NCBI GenBank assembly: GCA_900466475.1
Contig: UBMI01000027.1
Span: 1-64,000, forward strand
Direction of reading: 5' to 3'
Length of the DNA stretch: 64,000 nt
Origin: Hyphomicrobiales bacterium
GTDB lineage: Bacteria; Pseudomonadota; Alphaproteobacteria; Rhizobiales; Rhizobiaceae
Shown here piece after piece: positions 15,026 through 23,241 of the stretch. The notes beneath the pieces are model-generated. The model was not told the DNA's origin. It made no database searches and worked only from the letters and a program-made list of their open reading frames with translations. Position numbers and translations under genes: made by a program. Numbering within the stretch: the stretch's first letter is position 1; each line of letters begins with the position of its first letter.

Positions 15026-17989
15026 TTACCGCCCCGGCCGCCCGGTCTTGCCCTTCGTGCGGCCCTTGCGCTTCTGGTCGACCGGATCCTCATAACTCCC
15101 GACACCCGTCTTGCCGCGCACCAGCGGGCGGGTGCCGTCGTCGCGCTCCGGCTGGCCTTCGAGCAGGGGCGAAAACCGGTTCGTGCCCTTGGCGGCATCC
15201 GGCTTCTCCGGCACATGCCCGCTCACCGGCTTTTCCGTCCGGCCCACGGTCATCTCATCCAGCGTGTTGCGGCGGAAAAGGCTCTTGTCGGCGGGGACCG
15301 GGCGGGCGTTGCGGCCGCCCATTTCGTCCAGTTCGGGTTTTGCGAAGTAGGAGGGTGAGTTGGGTGTGGCCCCCTCATCCGCCCTTCCGGGCACCTTCCC
15401 CCCGCTGGGGGGAAGGGACTCGCTGGTCGCCTTGGCGTTGCGGCGGATGCCTTCCATTGCCTTGGCTTCCTCGCGCGCCAGCGGGTCGTCCATGGCGGCG
15501 AGTTCGACGGCCTTGAGGCGTTTGATTTCGTCGCGCAGGCGGGCGGCCTTTTCGAAGTCGAGGTCGGCGGCGGCGTCGCGCATAGACTTTTCCAGCGCGT
15601 TGAGATGGGCCTGCAGGTTGTTGCCCACGAGGTTGCCGCCATCGGCAAAACCCTTGCCGGAAGCGCCGGAAATATCGGCGCGGACGTGGTCGCGCTCGTA
15701 GACCGAGTCGAGGATATCGGAGATCTTGGCCTTGACGCTTTCGGGCGTGATGCCGTGCTCTTCGTTATAGGCCACCTGCTTTTCGCGGCGGCGGGCCGTC
15801 TCGTCCATGGCGCGCTGCATGGAGCCGGTGATGTTGTCGGCGTAGAGGATGACCTTGCCGTCGACGTTACGCGCTGCGCGACCAATGGTCTGGATCAGCG
15901 AGGTCTCGGAGCGCAGGAAGCCTTCCTTGTCGGCATCGAGAATGGCGACGAAGCCGCATTCGGGAATATCAAGGCCCTCGCGCAGCAGGTTGATGCCGAC
16001 GAGCACGTCGAAGGCACCGAGGCGCAGGTCACGGATGATCTCGATGCGCTCCAACGTGTCGATGTCGGAGTGCATGTAGCGCACGCGCACGCCCTGTTCA
16101 TGCAGGTATTCGGTCAGGTCCTCGGCCATGCGCTTGGTCAGCACGGTGCAGAGGGTGCGATAGCCCTTGGCGGCCGTCTCGCGGATTTCGCCGAGCACGT
16201 CGTCCACCTGGCTGCGGGCGGAGCGCACCTCGACGGGCGGATCGATGAGGCCGGTGGGGCGGATGACCTGTTCGGCGAAGACGCCGCCGGCCTGTTCCAT
16301 TTCCCAGCCGCCGGGGGTTGCCGACACGGCGACCGTATCCGGGCGCATGGCATCCCATTCCTCGAAGCGCAGCGGGCGGTTGTCCATGCAGGAGGGCAGG
16401 CGGAAGCCATATTCGGCCAGCGTCGCCTTGCGCCTGAAGTCGCCCCGGTACATGCCGCCGATCTGCGGAATTGTGACATGGCTCTCGTCGATGAAGACGA
16501 TGGCATTGTCAGGGACATATTCGAACAGCGTCGGCGGCGGGTCGCCGGGGTCGCGGCCGGTGAGGTAGCGCGAATAGTTCTCGATGCCCTGGCAGGAGCC
16601 GGTGGCTTCCAGCATCTCGATATCATAGCGGGTGCGCTGCTCTAGGCGCTGGGCCTCCAGCAGCCGACCGGCCTTTTCCAGCTCCACGAGGCGGCCCTTC
16701 AGCTCTTCCTTGATGGATTTGATCGCGGCATTCAGTGTCGGGCGCGGCGTCACATAGTGCGAATTGGCGTAGATCTTTACCGATTTCAGGTCGCCGGTCT
16801 TCTGGCCGGTCAGCGGGTCGAACTCGGTGATCGCGTCGATCTCGTCGCCGAACATGGAGATGCGCCAGGCGGCATCTTCCAGGTGGGCCGGGAAGATCTC
16901 TATCGTGTCGCCGCGCACGCGGAAGGAGCCGCGCTGGAAATCCATGTCGCGGCGCTTGTATTGCTGGGCCACGAGATCGGCCAGGAGTTGGCGCTGGTCC
17001 AGCCTGTCGCCGACATTCATCTGGAAGGTCATGGCCGTATAGGTTTCGACCGAGCCGATACCGTAGATGCAGGAGACGGAGGCGACGATGATGCAATCGT
17101 CGCGTTCGAGCAGAGAGCGCGTCGCCGAGTGGCGCATGCGGTCGATCTGCTCGTTGATGGAGCTTTCCTTCTCGATATAGGTGTCGGAGCGCGGCACATA
17201 GGCTTCCGGCTGGTAATAATCGTAGTAGGAAACGAAATATTCCACCGCATTGTCGGGGAAGAAATTCTTGAACTCGGAATAGAGCTGGGCGGCCAGCGTC
17301 TTGTTCGGCGCCAGGATGAGCGCCGGGCGCTGCGTTTCCTCGATCACCTTGGCCATGGTGAAGGTCTTGCCCGAGCCGGTGACGCCGAGCAGAACCTGGC
17401 TGCGCTCGCCTGTCTCCAGCCCGCCCACGAGATCGCGGATCGCCGTCGGCTGGTCGCCGGCGGGGCTGTATTCCGAAGCCATGCGGATCGAGATGCCGCC
17501 TTCGGATTTATCCGGCCGGGCAGGGCGGTGCGGCGTCCAGATCTTGCCGTTCTTGTGCAGCGGGTTGCCGCTTTCGATCAGCTTGGAGAGCGCCTCGACG
17601 GTCGCTGTGACGCCGCCATTGGCGAGACTGCCGGCATCTTCCAGCGAGATATCGAGACCGGCAACGGGGTTCAGGCCGGCCGCGGCGCGGGTCTTTGGAT
17701 CGGACGAGCCGCCGATCGAAACGCCGCGTGCCGTCTTGCTGACGGTGGCCTTCTTGTTGACGCTGACGGCCTCCGTATGCTTGCGCGCCTCGTTCTCCAC
17801 CTTCTTGCGGTGCTTGCCCGCCTTGGAGGCGATTTCGCGCTGGCTCTCGACGCCTGCCTGCTCGGCATCGGCTTCGAGCTGCTTCACCCAATCGGCGACA
17901 CTGCCGCTGAGCGGGGCGCCTTCAAAGGACGATTGGGGAGCTTCCTCGAAACCATTCGAGGCGGGGGATTTCTTCGGAGATTTTGCCAT
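15026..17989 (-). CDS. uvrB: Excinuclease ABC subunit B
   Basis: UvrB is the damage-verifying helicase of nucleotide excision repair. It is loaded by UvrA and recruits UvrC. The 987-residue product is much longer than the ~670-residue E. coli protein. It has ~170 extra N-terminal residues, and its C-terminal region past the UVR motif is long, Lys/Arg-rich and low in complexity. The core is normal: Walker A GVTGSGKTFTMA, the beta-hairpin VSYYDYYQPEAYVP, DESH in VFIDESHVTIPQIGGMYRGD, helicase motifs LREGLDIPE and QTIGRAARN, and the UVR coiled coil MRDAAADLDFEKAARLRDEI. The start at 17989 (AKSPKKSP) lacks a good ribosome site. A palindromic repeat is embedded near the C terminus at 15366-15418. 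Confidence 0.95.
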   Translation of the reverse strand: MAKSPKKSPASNGFEEAPQSSFEGAPLSGSVADWVKQLEADAEQAGVESQREIASKAGKHRKKVENEARKHTEAVSVNKKATVSKTARGVSIGGSSDPKTRAAAGLNPVAGLDISLEDAGSLANGGVTATVEALSKLIESGNPLHKNGKIWTPHRPARPDKSEGGISIRMASEYSPAGDQPTAIRDLVGGLETGERSQVLLGVTGSGKTFTMAKVIEETQRPALILAPNKTLAAQLYSEFKNFFPDNAVEYFVSYYDYYQPEAYVPRSDTYIEKESSINEQIDRMRHSATRSLLERDDCIIVASVSCIYGIGSVETYTAMTFQMNVGDRLDQRQLLADLVAQQYKRRDMDFQRGSFRVRGDTIEIFPAHLEDAAWRISMFGDEIDAITEFDPLTGQKTGDLKSVKIYANSHYVTPRPTLNAAIKSIKEELKGRLVELEKAGRLLEAQRLEQRTRYDIEMLEATGSCQGIENYSRYLTGRDPGDPPPTLFEYVPDNAIVFIDESHVTIPQIGGMYRGDFRRKATLAEYGFRLPSCMDNRPLRFEEWDAMRPDTVAVSATPGGWEMEQAGGVFAEQVIRPTGLIDPPVEVRSARSQVDDVLGEIRETAAKGYRTLCTVLTKRMAEDLTEYLHEQGVRVRYMHSDIDTLERIEIIRDLRLGAFDVLVGINLLREGLDIPECGFVAILDADKEGFLRSETSLIQTIGRAARNVDGKVILYADNITGSMQRAMDETARRREKQVAYNEEHGITPESVKAKISDILDSVYERDHVRADISGASGKGFADGGNLVGNNLQAHLNALEKSMRDAAADLDFEKAARLRDEIKRLKAVELAAMDDPLAREEAKAMEGIRRNAKATSESLPPSGGKVPGRADEGATPNSPSYFAKPELDEMGGRNARPVPADKSLFRRNTLDEMTVGRTEKPVSGHVPEKPDAAKGTNRFSPLLEGQPERDDGTRPLVRGKTGVGSYEDPVDQKRKGRTKGKTGRPGR
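15366..15418 (+). repeat. Palindromic mosaic repeat, copy C, inside uvrB
   Basis: This 53-bp segment matches copies A and B (1702-1755, 1820-1873) in its GTGGCCCCCTCATCCG start and its nested palindromes (TTCCCCCC..GGGGGGAA). It is read in frame as about 18 residues of the UvrB tail (LPPSGGKVPGRADEGAT). It keeps the reading frame open on the minus strand. Confidence 0.7.
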
Positions 17990-18133
17990 GCGCGGAATAT
18001 GGCTGTTGTCATGCGGAAATGGAAGGGGTTGAGAGTACAAAAGGGAAACGAATGAATCGTTCGGGATTTTGGAATAGTGGGAGGCGTCTCTTAACGGCGC
18101 CGACCTCGTTTTGGGCAGGGGCGCTAACCCAAG

Positions 18134-18187
18134 CTCCCTCATTCCTGTGCTTGTCACAGGAATCCAGCCACCGCGTGTCCACGCGGT
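18134..18187 (+). repeat. Two-hairpin palindromic repeat, left copy
   Basis: A 36-bp core (18134-18169) containing the hairpin ATTCCTGTG-cttgt-CACAGGAAT. A second, different hairpin ACCGCGTG-tc-CACGCGGT follows at 18170-18187. The core recurs as an exact reverse complement at 18661-18696. It lies in the gap between uvrB and the small gene at 18287. Confidence 0.75.
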
Positions 18188-18286
18188 GAATAACTCACCA
18201 TCGCACCGCGGGAAAAAGACGCATTTCACAAAAGTGCCCTGCGCGTGCTAGCAGGAACGAAACACCAGCCGCGACTGCGAGGCGCG

Positions 18287-18571
18287 ATGTCTGACAAGAT
18301 CATGGACCGCATCGATCTTCCCGACGGCGAGGGAAGCATTCTGCTTTACGACTACATGCTTGAGGAGGTGAAGGACGGCCGGAATCTCATAAGGGTCGAC
18401 GCGAGCGGGCGTATCGTCTGGAAGGCCATCCTCCCGCCCGTCTCCGCCTTGGATTGCTTCGTCGCGGTCAGGCTCGAAGACGGAAAACTCATCGCCAATA
18501 CGCTTAGTTGCTATCTCGTGGCTGTCGATATCGAGCATGGCCGCTCGACGGTGCTTACCTTTACGAAGTGA
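18287..18571 (+). CDS. Small conserved-type hypothetical protein between inverted repeats
   Basis: A 94-residue soluble protein without signal peptide or membrane segment. Its second half (GRIVWKAILPP, then LEDGKLIANTLSCYLVAVDIEHGR) has the strand pattern of one PQQ-type beta-propeller blade, but one blade is not a folded propeller and the function is unknown. The ATG at 18287 has GAGG five bases upstream and opens SDKIMDRIDL. The gene is framed on both sides by an exact 36-bp inverted repeat. It lies between uvrB and a glycoside hydrolase, transcribed away from the first and towards the second. Confidence 0.6.
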   Translation: MSDKIMDRIDLPDGEGSILLYDYMLEEVKDGRNLIRVDASGRIVWKAILPPVSALDCFVAVRLEDGKLIANTLSCYLVAVDIEHGRSTVLTFTK

Positions 18572-18641
18572 GAATAGAGAGAAGCAGCCAGCGGCATTTT
18601 GAAAATGCTCCGGTGCTGGGCGCGTTTTTAAGGGATTTTCT

Positions 18642-18696
18642 CGGCTTGCAGACGCAAGCCGGCTGGATTCCTGTGACAAGCACAGGAATGAGGGAG
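18642..18696 (-). repeat. Two-hairpin palindromic repeat, right copy (inverted)
   Basis: The segment 18661-18696 is the exact reverse complement of 18134-18169. Next to it is another hairpin, CGGCTTGC-agac-GCAAGCCG (18642-18661), whose sequence differs from the second hairpin of the left copy. One constant palindrome plus one variable palindrome is the mosaic plan of rhizobial repeats. Confidence 0.75.
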
Positions 18697-18773
18697 GGGA
18701 GGCACTGCCGGCGCCTATCCGTCACGCTGGCCATTCTTCCGCTGCCCTTCCACCGAGAAGGCCGCTCCACCCA

Positions 18774-20567
18774 TCAAGCCGAGCGCTGATCCGCCGGCCC
18801 CTCGGCCCGCGCCAGGTTCAACGCACTGTTGATCAGCCCGATATGGCTGAACGCCTGCGGAAAATTCCCGAGCATGCGCTTTGACCCCGGATCATATTCC
18901 TCTGCCAGCAGCCCGACGTCGTTGCAAATCGCCAGCAGCCGCTCGAACAGCTGCAGCGCATCCTCCGGCCGCCCGATCATGTAGTAGGCGTCGACGAGCC
19001 AGAAGCTGCAGGCGAGGAAGGCGCCTTCGCCGGGTGGAAGGCCGTCATCCACTTCCTGCGTCTCGTAACGCAGGAGCAGGCCGTCGCGCAGCAGCTTGCG
19101 CTCCACCGCCTCGACGGTCGCCACATAGCGCGGATCGTCTGGCGCGATGAAGCCGACCATGCCGAGATGCAGCAGGCTCGCATCCATCGCGCTCGAGCCG
19201 TAGGCCTGGGTGAAACAGCCGAGTTCGGCGTTGAAAGCCTTTTCGCAGACCTCGGCATGGATGCGGTCGGCGATCGCGCGCCAGCGGGCGGCTTCTTCTG
19301 GCTCGCCGTCCGCCTCGGCGATCTGGACGGCGCGGTCGAAGGCCACCCAGGCCATGACCTTGGAATAGGTGAAATGCTGGCGCTCGCCGCGCACTTCCCA
19401 TATGCCCTCGTCGGGCTGCACCCAGACCTTTTCCAGGAAGGGCAGGATGGCGATGGCCAGTTCGCGGCCGCGGTGATGCGGCGGCAGGCCGCCCTTGCGG
19501 GCCTGCAGCAAGGCATCTGCCACCTCGCCATAGACATCGAGCTGCACCTGCTCGGCGGCGGCATTGCCGATGCGCACCGGCGCGGAGCCGTCGTAACCCT
19601 TCAGCCAGGGCACCTGCCATTCCAGCAGGTTGCGCTCGCCGGCGACGCCATACATGATCTGCATCTGAGCCGGAGCACCGGCAACGGCACGCAGCAGCCA
19701 GCTGCGCCAGGCGCTCGCCTCCTCGTAGTAGCCGAGCTTCATCAGGGCGAGCAGGGTCAGCGTCGCGTCGCGCAGCCAGCAATAGCGGTAATCCCAGTTG
19801 CGCGGGCCACCGATCTTTTCCGGCAGGGAAGTCGTGGCCGCCGCGACGATGCCGCCCGTCGGCATGTAGGTCAGCGCCTTCAGCGTGATGAGAGAGCGCT
19901 TCACCTGCTCCGTCCACTTGCCCACCTTGGGGCATTTCGCGGCAAAGGACTGCCAGAATTCCTCGGTATCCGGCAGTGCATATTCCACCTGCCGCTGGGT
20001 CGGCTGCGGCAGGTGCGAGGGGGACCAGGTCAGCGTGAAGATCTGCTGTTCGCCGGTCGCGACCTCAAAAGAGCCGACCGTGCTCAGCCCGCGGCCTTCC
20101 AGCGGCACGGCGCAGTTCAGCGTCAGCCTGTCCGGGCCGGCAATGGCGGTGATGCCGCCATCCTCGCCATGCGTGACCCAGGGAACGGTGCGGCCGTAAT
20201 CGAAGCGCAGGTTGAGCTCCATGTCGAAGGCGACGGTGCCGTTCTTGCCCTCGACGATGCGCATCAGGTCGCTCGTGCCATCGCGCAACGGCATGAAGTC
20301 GGTGACGACAGCGGTGCCGGTCTCGGTCCGGAATTCGGTTTCGAGGATGAGCGTGTCTTCGCGGTAGCGGCGCGTGGTGCTGTATTTGCCGCCCGAAGGC
20401 GCCAGCGACCAGAAGCCGTTCTCCTCGGTGCCGAGCAGGGCGGCGAAACAGGCGGGGGAGTCGAAGCGCGGAAAACACAGCCAGTCGATCGAGCCGTTTC
20501 TGGAGACGAGTGCTGCGGTCTCGCAATCGCCGATAAGGGCGTAATCCTCGATAAGTGCCGTCACCAT
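18774..20567 (-). CDS. Glycoside hydrolase family 15 protein (glucoamylase/trehalase-like)
   Basis: A 597-residue cytoplasmic protein with the bacterial GH15 plan: an N-terminal beta-sandwich (residues ~1-210) and a C-terminal (alpha/alpha)6 barrel. Signatures are the N-terminal GSIDWLCFPRFDSP, GPRNWDYRYCWLRDA (254-268), PDEGIWEVRG (385-394) with a candidate catalytic Glu, and LAEEYDP...NFPQAFSHIGL near the end with the second catalytic Glu. Family members hydrolyse alpha-glucosidic bonds by inversion, and this branch includes trehalases. GAGGAGG lies only two bases before the ATG at 20567 and five before the next codon, a GTG at 20564, which may be the real start. It is followed on the same strand by no clear partner, so its substrate (trehalose or maltodextrin) stays open. 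Confidence 0.88.
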   Translation of the reverse strand: MVTALIEDYALIGDCETAALVSRNGSIDWLCFPRFDSPACFAALLGTEENGFWSLAPSGGKYSTTRRYREDTLILETEFRTETGTAVVTDFMPLRDGTSDLMRIVEGKNGTVAFDMELNLRFDYGRTVPWVTHGEDGGITAIAGPDRLTLNCAVPLEGRGLSTVGSFEVATGEQQIFTLTWSPSHLPQPTQRQVEYALPDTEEFWQSFAAKCPKVGKWTEQVKRSLITLKALTYMPTGGIVAAATTSLPEKIGGPRNWDYRYCWLRDATLTLLALMKLGYYEEASAWRSWLLRAVAGAPAQMQIMYGVAGERNLLEWQVPWLKGYDGSAPVRIGNAAAEQVQLDVYGEVADALLQARKGGLPPHHRGRELAIAILPFLEKVWVQPDEGIWEVRGERQHFTYSKVMAWVAFDRAVQIAEADGEPEEAARWRAIADRIHAEVCEKAFNAELGCFTQAYGSSAMDASLLHLGMVGFIAPDDPRYVATVEAVERKLLRDGLLLRYETQEVDDGLPPGEGAFLACSFWLVDAYYMIGRPEDALQLFERLLAICNDVGLLAEEYDPGSKRMLGNFPQAFSHIGLINSALNLARAEGPADQRSA

Positions 20568-20639
20568 AACCTCCTCAGCATGTCAGCCGGGGTTTAGGTA
20601 GGGCTTGTACGCGGAGGTCAACCGTGAGAACGGCGCGCG

Positions 20640-22481
20640 TCAGTTGCCTGCTGCTGTCATCTCCACCAGCCTCCTGTATCGCGGGTGATCGCGGATCGTG
20701 TCGAGGTCCGGATCGCTGGTCCACCAGTGGCGGTGCACGGAGGCGATCGGGAGGACCTTTTCCAGGAGGACGAGCGCTGCTTCCTGGTCTCCCATGTTCA
20801 GATAGGCGCAGGCGATATTGTACATGGCGTTGAGATCATCGGGGTCGATGGCGAGCGTGCGCGCCGCCCATTCCCTGGCGCGGTCGCATTCGCCGAGATA
20901 GGCGAGCATCAATGCTCCGAGCTGGGCAGGGCTTGAATTCTCGGGATGCTGGCTGAGTTCGCGTTCGGCCCGCTCAAGGCCCAGCCGACCGGCCCGCTGC
21001 ATGTCGGCGCGGCGGCCAAGCTTGAGATAGATGCAGGCCAGGAGCGCGGCGGAGCGGTAGTCGTCGAACCGCAGCTGGGTGGCGCGTTCAAACAGGGTGG
21101 CGGCTTGTTCGAAATCGCCATTTTCGAAGAAGAAGCGGGCGAAGAAATAGTTTGCCTCATGCAGATCCGGATCGAGCGTGAGCGCCAGCTCGAATTCGGC
21201 GGCGGCTTCATCGCGCTGGCCGCCATATTGCAGGGCGAGGCCGCGCGAGGCATGGGCGTCGGCGAGATCGGGATCGAGTTCCAGCGCCCTGGCGCTCGTC
21301 GCGAGAATGCCCTCGATCGAGATATCGGCATATTGCCAGGAGTGGAGAACGGAATCGCAGAGCGCGATGCCGGCATAGGCGCGCGCATAGTCAGGGTCGA
21401 TCTCGGCCGCCTTCGAGAACATGCGCCGCGCCAGCAGCATGTAGGATCTCGAGCACATGTGCAGGAATTGCCGGCCCCGGAGGTAGTAGGTGTAGGCCTT
21501 GACATCCTCCGTCGGCGTGGCGTCGATCGCCGCTTTCTCATCCGGCAGCAGCCTGACCTTCAGCTGCTCGATGATGGCGTGGGCGATCTCGTCCTGTATG
21601 GCGAAGATATCGGTCAGTTCGCGGTCGTAGCGCTCCGCCCAGAGGTGGCTGCCATCCCGGCCGTCGACGAGCTGCCCGGTGATGCGGACGCGGGCGCCGG
21701 CCTTGCGCACGCTGCCTTCCAGCAGGAAGCCGACGCCGAGTTCGCGGGCCACCTGCTCGATCTTCACGGCCCGGCCCTTATAGGTGAAGCTCGTGTTGCG
21801 GGCGATGACATGCAGGCCGGAGATTTTCGCGAGGTCGGTGATGATGTCTTCGGTGATGCCGTCGGAGAAATATTCCTGCTCCGGGTCGCCGCTCATGTTG
21901 CTGAAGGGCAGGACTGCGATCGAGATCCTTTTCGGCGCCCGCGGCCCGGCGCGTGAAGACATGCCCTGATCGAACGTCACGCGGTAGCAGGCGATCGGCT
22001 CGGCAATATTCTTGACCCGCTGCTCGCCCATCGGCTCGAAGGCAAAGGCGAGCTTGCCGGAAACCTCACTCGAAACCTTGCCCGAAACACAGATGCCGCC
22101 GGGGTCGGCTAGGGCCTGCAGGCGGGCGGCGATATTGACGCCTTCGCCATAGCGATCCTCGCCCTCGACGATGACCTCGCCGAGATTGATGCCAATCCGT
22201 ATTTCCAGCGGGGTGCTTTCCGCAGCATCGGCATTGCGCCTGATCATGCCGCGCTGCAGGGCGGCGGCGCATTCCACCGCATCGACGACGCTGCCGAATT
22301 CGGCCAACAATCCATCGCCCATCAGCTTGAAGATGCGGCCATTATGTTGGCGGATTTCCGGCTCCAGCAGCTCCTTGTGATCCGCCCTCAGCCGCTGGAA
22401 CGTACCGGCCTCATCCTGCTCCATCAGCGCCGAATAGCCGGCGACATCGGCGGCGAGAATGGCTGCGAGCTTGCGTTCCAT
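20640..22481 (-). CDS. Class III adenylate/guanylate cyclase with TPR region
   Basis: A 613-residue protein. Residues ~1-170 form a class III cyclase domain, with the metal-binding Asp residues in LAADVAGYSALM and LMGDGLLAEF. The middle (RISIAVLPFSNMSGDPEQEYFSDGITEDI) is the FlgO/TolB-like module often found after such cyclases, and the C-terminal ~280 residues are TPR repeats. It makes cAMP or cGMP, or is a degenerate sensor of this kind. No membrane segment was seen. The ATG at 22481 is preferred to the one at 22502 because GAGGGG lies upstream and cyclases of this group begin MERKLAAILAADV. Rhizobia carry many such genes, so the individual role is unknown. Confidence 0.87.
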   Translation of the reverse strand: MERKLAAILAADVAGYSALMEQDEAGTFQRLRADHKELLEPEIRQHNGRIFKLMGDGLLAEFGSVVDAVECAAALQRGMIRRNADAAESTPLEIRIGINLGEVIVEGEDRYGEGVNIAARLQALADPGGICVSGKVSSEVSGKLAFAFEPMGEQRVKNIAEPIACYRVTFDQGMSSRAGPRAPKRISIAVLPFSNMSGDPEQEYFSDGITEDIITDLAKISGLHVIARNTSFTYKGRAVKIEQVARELGVGFLLEGSVRKAGARVRITGQLVDGRDGSHLWAERYDRELTDIFAIQDEIAHAIIEQLKVRLLPDEKAAIDATPTEDVKAYTYYLRGRQFLHMCSRSYMLLARRMFSKAAEIDPDYARAYAGIALCDSVLHSWQYADISIEGILATSARALELDPDLADAHASRGLALQYGGQRDEAAAEFELALTLDPDLHEANYFFARFFFENGDFEQAATLFERATQLRFDDYRSAALLACIYLKLGRRADMQRAGRLGLERAERELSQHPENSSPAQLGALMLAYLGECDRAREWAARTLAIDPDDLNAMYNIACAYLNMGDQEAALVLLEKVLPIASVHRHWWTSDPDLDTIRDHPRYRRLVEMTAAGN

Positions 22482-22645
22482 GCCGGTCCCCTCGATGAGC
22501 ATGCTCTCGAGCGGGAGTGTAGCATAGGCGCGAAAGCCAGTCTGCTTCGCTGCAGAGATCGGGGCTGGGCCGGGACATTACGCAGGGGCGGCCGTCGGGT
22601 AGGGGTGCCATAGGCAGATACCCTGCGCAATGCGCCGTCTTCCAC

Positions 22646-22852
22646 CTACAGCAACAGCCGCTCCAGGCTGCCCTGGTCCTTCACGCCATGCTGATAGAAA
22701 TGCAGGATCTGGATCGCCAGTTCCTCGCGTTCGCCGTCCGTGGCGATATGCCGTGCCGCACAGATATGGTCATAGACGCTCTGGCAAAGAGCGACATCTT
22801 CTTCCTGCATCGGCGTCTGACTCGCCGACATTTTCTCTCTTATCATCGACAT
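22646..22852 (-). CDS. Small soluble hypothetical protein
   Basis: A protein of at most 68 residues, helical and charged, with the core VYDHICAARHIATDGEREELAIQILHFYQHG. No domain was recognised. Three candidate starts lie close together: the ATGs at 22852 and 22846, and one at residue 8 (22831). GAGGGA is best spaced for the second, so the protein may be 61-68 residues. The compact helical pattern and lack of low complexity suggest it is real. It lies alone upstream of the cyclase gene. Confidence 0.6.
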   Translation of the reverse strand: MSMIREKMSASQTPMQEEDVALCQSVYDHICAARHIATDGEREELAIQILHFYQHGVKDQGSLERLLL

Positions 22853-23010
22853 TCCCTCAAACGTCCCCCCGAACGTTCTAGGGCGCAGATTGTGTTCTTC
22901 AACAAAAAGTAGATCACGTCCTCGTGCAGCCCCGTCCGCCCTGGGGATTTCTTCAATGCCTGTTCACGATGTTACGCATGTAATAGCAACAGATCCGCGC
23001 TTGCGGTAAA

Positions 23011-23202
23011 GGAAGGAGAAGGGCCGCCCGGTTCAACAGGTTGGGCAACCCTTCTCCACTGGGTTTGCAGCATCCAGCGTGGAACATTGTAGGCCTGAAT
23101 AATGGAACCGCAATTTCACTTTTTAAATCGCGGCGAAATTATTTCAGCTGTTGCTTAATAAATACCCGGCGGAGCTTTCCGCCGGGTATTTGTTTAATTT
23201 TT
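23011..23202 (+). ncRNA. Candidate structured small RNA
   Basis: This gene-free stretch contains a strong stem-loop, GGAGAAGGG (23015-23023) with CCCTTCTCC (23049-23057). Inside it GCCC pairs with GGGC. At its end is a textbook intrinsic terminator at 23161-23190 followed by TTTAATTTTT on the plus strand. No protein gene on the plus strand leads into the terminator. Promoter and 5' end were not found. No known RNA family was recognised. The rest of 22853-23241 shows nothing else. Confidence 0.45.
23161..23202 (+). terminator. Strong intrinsic terminator
   Basis: AATACCCGGCGGA (23161-23173) pairs perfectly with TCCGCCGGGTATT (23178-23190) around a GCTT loop, followed by TGTTTAATTTTT. The poorer T-run on the other strand (TTTATTAAG) could also end the BTAD regulator gene, which stops at 23242. 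Confidence 0.85.
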
Positions 23203-23241
23203 GCACAGTTAAAACGCAGACTTGGCAGGCTTTTTGACTTG

